Shown here one piece after another: positions 60,520 through 64,000 of a stretch of DNA of 64,000 bases (position 1 is the first letter of the stretch; each line of letters begins with the position of its first letter). Both the position numbers and the translations under genes were made by a program. The notes under the pieces are model-generated. The model searched no databases, was not told the origin of the DNA, and was given only the letters and a program-made list of their open reading frames with translations. The stretch is from Azoarcus_F sp036734105 (GTDB taxonomy: Bacteria > Pseudomonadota > Gammaproteobacteria > Burkholderiales > Rhodocyclaceae). Where the stretch lies: positions 1-64,000 of the forward strand of contig DAIMZH010000008.1 of NCBI GenBank assembly GCA_036734105.1, in the 5' to 3' direction.

Positions 60520-61992
60520 TCAATCGGTGTGTTCTGTATCGGTCACCACTTCGACGTTCAGCGTCAGACCATCGATGCCGGTGACCCGGACCTGTTGGCC
60601 TGGCTGCAGCGCTTGGTTGCTGACAACGCGCCAGTTCTCGCCGTGCACATGGGCATAAGCCATCAGGCCATCCACGCTGCTGACTTTGCCAAGACAGCCT
60701 GTCAGCTCTTCCCTGCCGCTGACGATGCGACGCTGGCGCGCCTTTACCGCAAAACCGCCGATGGCAGCGAGCGTGAATGCGCTGATAATGCCCAAGGTAA
60801 GCAGAAAGGTGAGCGGGATGGCAAAGCCGGGTGCACTGCCGTCCAGCAGGAACAGCCCGCCGACCACAAACGCGATCAACCCGCCCACTCCAAGCACGCC
60901 AAAACTGGGCGCAAACGCCTCTGCCAGCATCAGGATGGCACCCAGCGCCATCAGTGCCACCCCAGCCCAATTGACCGGTAACATCTGAAACGAATACATC
61001 GCAATCAACAGGCACACCAGCCCGGCCACCCCAGGCACGCCAAAGCCGGGACTGGTGAATTCGAAGAACAGCCCATACATGCCTATCATCATCAACACCA
61101 CGGCAATCTGTGGGTTGGAGATCACCGCAAGCAACTGGGCTCGCCAATCAGGCTGGAGCCGTGTCAGTGTCACGTTGGCGCTTGACAGAGTGACGGTTTC
61201 GCCCGAGTCAAGTCGCACTTCGCGACCATCCAGAGCCACCAGCAAGGCCTCCACCGAGTTGGCCATCAGGTCTATCACACCGGCCTTTAGCGCTTCTTCG
61301 GCTGACAGACTGGCGGCATCGCGAACTGCGCGTTCTGCAAAGTCCTCATTGCGCTCTCGCAACTGCGCCAGACTGCGGATGTAGGCAGCGGCGTCGTTGG
61401 CAGCCTTGTCCATCACCGTATTGCCACTGCGAATTGCCGGCCGGCGGGGCGTGGCCTCGGCCTCGGCTTCGACAGCAGGGGGATCGGCAACGAGGTCAGG
61501 GGCAGGCTGCTCGTTTGGTGCGCTGTCGCCCTGGTCGCTGATTGGCCGACCCGTTGGGCCCGGTGTGCCACCAATAGCTACCGGCGATGCCGCTCCCAGG
61601 TTGGTGGCTGGCGCCATTGCGGCGACATGGCTGGCGTAAAGAATAAAGGTGCCCGCACTGGCAGCTCTCGCACCCTCTGGTCCGACCCAGCTCACCACCG
61701 GCACAGGCGAGGCCAGAATCTGCTTGATGATCAGCCGCATGGCGCTATCGAGTCCGCCCGGAGTGTCGATTTCCAGCACAATGAATGCGGCATTGCGCTC
61801 GGCCGCCTCGGCAAAACCGCGTGTCACCCAGTCTGATGTGGAAGGCCCGATGGGGCCATCAAGGCGCAGGCTCAGAGCAGTGGATTGAGAGTCTGGCCGC
61901 TCCTTGGCCATCGAAAGCCCAAGCATTGCAATGCCAGCGCAGAGCATCAGCAAGAACAGTAGACGACGCAGCGGGCTCATTCGGCTTGGCAT
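60520..61992 (-). CDS. NfeD-family membrane serine protease (STOPP-type)
   Basis: A 490-residue membrane protein. Signal or anchor (LLFLLMLCAGIAMLGLSM), a ClpP-like protease domain with Ser in GARAASAGTFI and Lys in MDKAANDAAAYIRSLA, four or five hydrophobic segments (about 260-400) and a C-terminal NfeD OB-fold (GLMAYAHVHGENWRVV). It is thought to cleave its stomatin partner. The frame has a GTG at 61995, ATG at 61992 and ATG at 61980; 61992 is taken. Confidence 0.92.
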   Translation of the reverse strand: MPSRMSPLRRLLFLLMLCAGIAMLGLSMAKERPDSQSTALSLRLDGPIGPSTSDWVTRGFAEAAERNAAFIVLEIDTPGGLDSAMRLIIKQILASPVPVVSWVGPEGARAASAGTFILYASHVAAMAPATNLGAASPVAIGGTPGPTGRPISDQGDSAPNEQPAPDLVADPPAVEAEAEATPRRPAIRSGNTVMDKAANDAAAYIRSLAQLRERNEDFAERAVRDAASLSAEEALKAGVIDLMANSVEALLVALDGREVRLDSGETVTLSSANVTLTRLQPDWRAQLLAVISNPQIAVVLMMIGMYGLFFEFTSPGFGVPGVAGLVCLLIAMYSFQMLPVNWAGVALMALGAILMLAEAFAPSFGVLGVGGLIAFVVGGLFLLDGSAPGFAIPLTFLLTLGIISAFTLAAIGGFAVKARQRRIVSGREELTGCLGKVSSVDGLMAYAHVHGENWRVVSNQALQPGQQVRVTGIDGLTLNVEVVTDTEHTD

Positions 61993-62208
61993 CACGACAC
62001 GGCCTCCATGCAGGTTACTTTAACTCAGATGTGCAAGTGGATGCGATGTTCCCCGTGACTGCATGTGAAACCTTGTAGCATTGGCTTGGCAGGATCGCCA
62101 TGAAAGGCTAGGCTTTGTGTAACACCGGTTGTTGCTGGCGCCATGGGCTTGTTCGAAAGCGTGCAACAAGGATTTGCATTGGCTCTGATGTTTTCGAGAG
62201 TCATGCGC

Positions 62209-62217
62209 TGATAGAAT
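62209..62217 (+). promoter_or_regulatory. Extended -10 (TGATAGAAT) ahead of the AsmA-family gene
   Basis: TGnTAGAAT lies 31 bases before the AsmA-family ATG. No good -35 was found at 16-18 bases. It has the same form as the -10 in the NAGGN palindrome. Confidence 0.4.
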
Positions 62218-62248
62218 CCGAATTCAAGAATGCTAACGGGATTAAAGC

Positions 62249-64000
62249 ATGAAATCGTTATTGCGTACCCTCGCCATCGTTGCCGGTGTCTTTCTGCTGC
62301 TGCTCGGGATGGTCACCGCCTATCTCGCGCTGGTATTCGATATCAACGATTATCGCGATCAGCTCACTGCCGAGGTACGCAAGCAGACCGGACGTGAACT
62401 CATGCTGGATGGCCGGATCGGCTTGTCGGTCTTTCCGTGGCTGGGAGTCGAGATGGAGTCGGTCAGGCTGGGCGATGCGCCGGGGTTTGGCGACCAGCCG
62501 TTTGTCGCCATTACCAGACTGGAAGCCAGGGCGCGCCTGCTGCCGCTACTGAGCGGGCAGGTTGACGTCGACCGTATTCGCGTTGAAGGGCTGGCGCTGA
62601 AACTGGTCCGGGACGCCCAGGGCCGCTTCAACTGGTCCGATCTCGTCGAGGGTTCCGACGATCGTGATGCCGACGCGCGAACCGGGCCGGGCAGTGGTGC
62701 AGGCAGTGGCGGTGGCGGAGCCTTGCTGGCGCTGGGCGGGCTGGAGGTGTTGAGCGGAAGTGTCAGTTGGCTGGACCAGCAGCAAGGTGTCAGCCACAGT
62801 GTGAGTGGTATCGACCTGATCGTCGATGCCATTCGCCCGGGGCAGCCTTTTGACATATCCCTGGGTTTTGATGCCCGCTCGGATGTCCCGGCCTTGCAGG
62901 CACGGGTTGAACTGACAGCTCAAATCAGTCTGATGCCCGAGGCGCAGCGCATCGACGTCACCGGTCTGCAACTGAGCATGGATGGCGAAGGGGCTGGCGT
63001 GCCGGGCGGTCGGCAGCAACTTCGCCTGGCCACGAACATGGCGCTTGACGGACAGGCAGACACACTCAAGCTCACCCAGTTTGTGCTTGATGCTGCGGGC
63101 GTGCGGGTTGTCGGGCAGATTGACGGCAGCGCCATGACGCAAGCCCCGAGCTTTACCGGCAACTTGCAGGTGGAAGAGTTCAGCCCCCGCACCGTGCTGG
63201 CTGCACTGGGTGAAGCAGCGCCGGACACGCGTGACGCGGCAGTGCTGACTCGCGCCAGTGCCAGCATGCGCCTTGATGCGACGGCGGATCGTGTCATGCT
63301 TAGTGATCTTGAGATGCGATTGGACGACAGTCGTCTGACTGGTGAGGCCGGGCTGGCCGAGGTGTCGCGTCAGGCGCTGCGCTTTGACCTGGCGCTGGAT
63401 GCGATCGATATTGACCGCTACCTGCCGCCGGATGCGCCCAAGGCTGCAGCAACACCGGGGGCCGTGGCGGGTGCAGCAGGCGGCGAGGCGTCGCCCGAGG
63501 CTTTGCGATCCCTCGATGTGCAGGGCAAGCTAGTCATAGGCAAGCTGACGGTCAGCGGACTCAAGGTGTCCGATATCCAGCTCACGCTACAGGCAAAGGA
63601 TGGCGTGCTCAGGCTGTCACCGCTGAGTGCCGGACTATACGGTGGCAGCTACACCGGCAACATCAGCCTGGATGCCCGCCCCGCCGTGCCGCGTTTGAGC
63701 CTCGACGAAACCCTCAGCGGCCTGCAGATCGAGCCCTTCCTGGCAGACCTGACCGGCGCCGAAGCCCGGCTCAGCGGTCGGGGCGATGTCAAGCTGCGCT
63801 TGCAGGCTGATGGTTTGAGTGAGCAGTCAATACGCAGAAGCCTGTCAGGCAATGCGAGCCTGCGCTTTGCCGACGGTGCCATCAAGGGTGTGAATGTGGC
63901 GCAGTTTCTGCGTGAAGCCTCGGCGCGCCTGCGTGGTCAAGCTGTGCCGCCCGAAAGTAGCTCCAACCAGACCGATTTCAGCGACTTGAGCGCCAGCTTC
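62249..64000 (+). CDS. AsmA-family protein (3' end beyond window)
   Basis: The first 584 codons of a gene continuing past the right edge. One N-terminal membrane helix (LAIVAGVFLLLLGMVTAYLALVF), then LMLDGRIGLSVFPWLGVEME, the AsmA N-terminal domain, and repeated beta-rich segments (VDRIRVEGLALKLVRD, LSPLSAGLYGGSYTG, FLADLTGAEARLSGRGDV). AsmA proteins resemble TamB/VPS13-type lipid carriers and affect outer-membrane assembly. No stop in the window. Confidence 0.92.
   Translation, partial: MKSLLRTLAIVAGVFLLLLGMVTAYLALVFDINDYRDQLTAEVRKQTGRELMLDGRIGLSVFPWLGVEMESVRLGDAPGFGDQPFVAITRLEARARLLPLLSGQVDVDRIRVEGLALKLVRDAQGRFNWSDLVEGSDDRDADARTGPGSGAGSGGGGALLALGGLEVLSGSVSWLDQQQGVSHSVSGIDLIVDAIRPGQPFDISLGFDARSDVPALQARVELTAQISLMPEAQRIDVTGLQLSMDGEGAGVPGGRQQLRLATNMALDGQADTLKLTQFVLDAAGVRVVGQIDGSAMTQAPSFTGNLQVEEFSPRTVLAALGEAAPDTRDAAVLTRASASMRLDATADRVMLSDLEMRLDDSRLTGEAGLAEVSRQALRFDLALDAIDIDRYLPPDAPKAAATPGAVAGAAGGEASPEALRSLDVQGKLVIGKLTVSGLKVSDIQLTLQAKDGVLRLSPLSAGLYGGSYTGNISLDARPAVPRLSLDETLSGLQIEPFLADLTGAEARLSGRGDVKLRLQADGLSEQSIRRSLSGNASLRFADGAIKGVNVAQFLREASARLRGQAVPPESSSNQTDFSDLSASF

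Noticed and set aside
59725..60981. 418-codon plus-strand frame across slipin and nfeD
   Set aside because: It runs antisense through two recognised genes, and its His/Gln-rich sequence is a shadow pattern.

Overview
The window looks like chromosomal DNA of a Gram-negative betaproteobacterium, most likely in or near the Rhodocyclales. This is inferred from gene content, not from a search: a DUF1840 gene, a 1297-residue DUF3683-type FAD/Fe-S fusion, an NDUFA9-like epimerase beside cca, the lptB-rpoN-hpf-ptsN-hprK run, and a complete tol-pal block followed by queE and queC. Coding density is high, many neighbours overlap by 1-4 bases, and no insertion sequence, phage, integrase, CRISPR array or rRNA was seen.

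Layout. 1-4833: cut-off gene, LysR regulator divergent from a VOC / fumarylacetoacetate-hydrolase / maleylacetoacetate-isomerase operon, then a Bcr/CflA-type exporter. 4851-10994: DUF1840 and a hypoxanthine-type phosphoribosyltransferase, a PAS-GGDEF-EAL c-di-GMP protein, xthA divergent from pyrE, and a small exported protein. 11039-19367: molybdopterin oxidoreductase coupled to a sirtuin, convergent with the FAD/Fe-S fusion; RidA; a degenerate cyclase-FHA protein. 19439-24787: ttcA, pteridine reductase, MidA-type methyltransferase, a 61-residue ORF behind an FNR-like box, alpha/beta hydrolase with a GST, DUF2905. 24808-31180: cca, NDUFA9-like, slt, 5-formyl-THF cyclo-ligase, ilvA. 31247-38828: hprK, ptsN, hpf, rpoN, lptB, recX, recA, pncC, pgpA, thiL, all on the minus strand.

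39035-43770 is the main accessory module: a three-gene operon for the osmolyte N-acetylglutaminylglutamine amide (NAGGN), consisting of an amidotransferase, a GNAT/ATP-grasp dipeptide synthetase and an M42 peptidase, behind a perfect inverted repeat that overlaps an extended -10. It is followed by a convergent lipoprotein joining YbaY/YscW-like, MliC-like, COG3650-like and META-like segments, then tRNA-Lys with a strong terminator and a YeeE/YedE thiosulfate-type transporter.

46596-53171 is ybgC-tolQRAB-pal-cpoB-queE-queC (minus). 53550-57584 holds an unknown acidic protein, a duplicated helical/STAS protein and hslVU. 57621-64000 holds an AEC transporter, AlaX, DUF2007, the nfeD-slipin pair and the 5' part of an AsmA-family gene.

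I see no single wholly new system. The items best worth a second look are the four-segment lipoprotein, the palindrome before the NAGGN operon, the FNR-box small protein with a hairpin leader, the Mo-enzyme/sirtuin coupling, the degenerate cyclase-FHA protein, the duplicated STAS protein, and the fusion of the recA-recX and lptB-rpoN loci.
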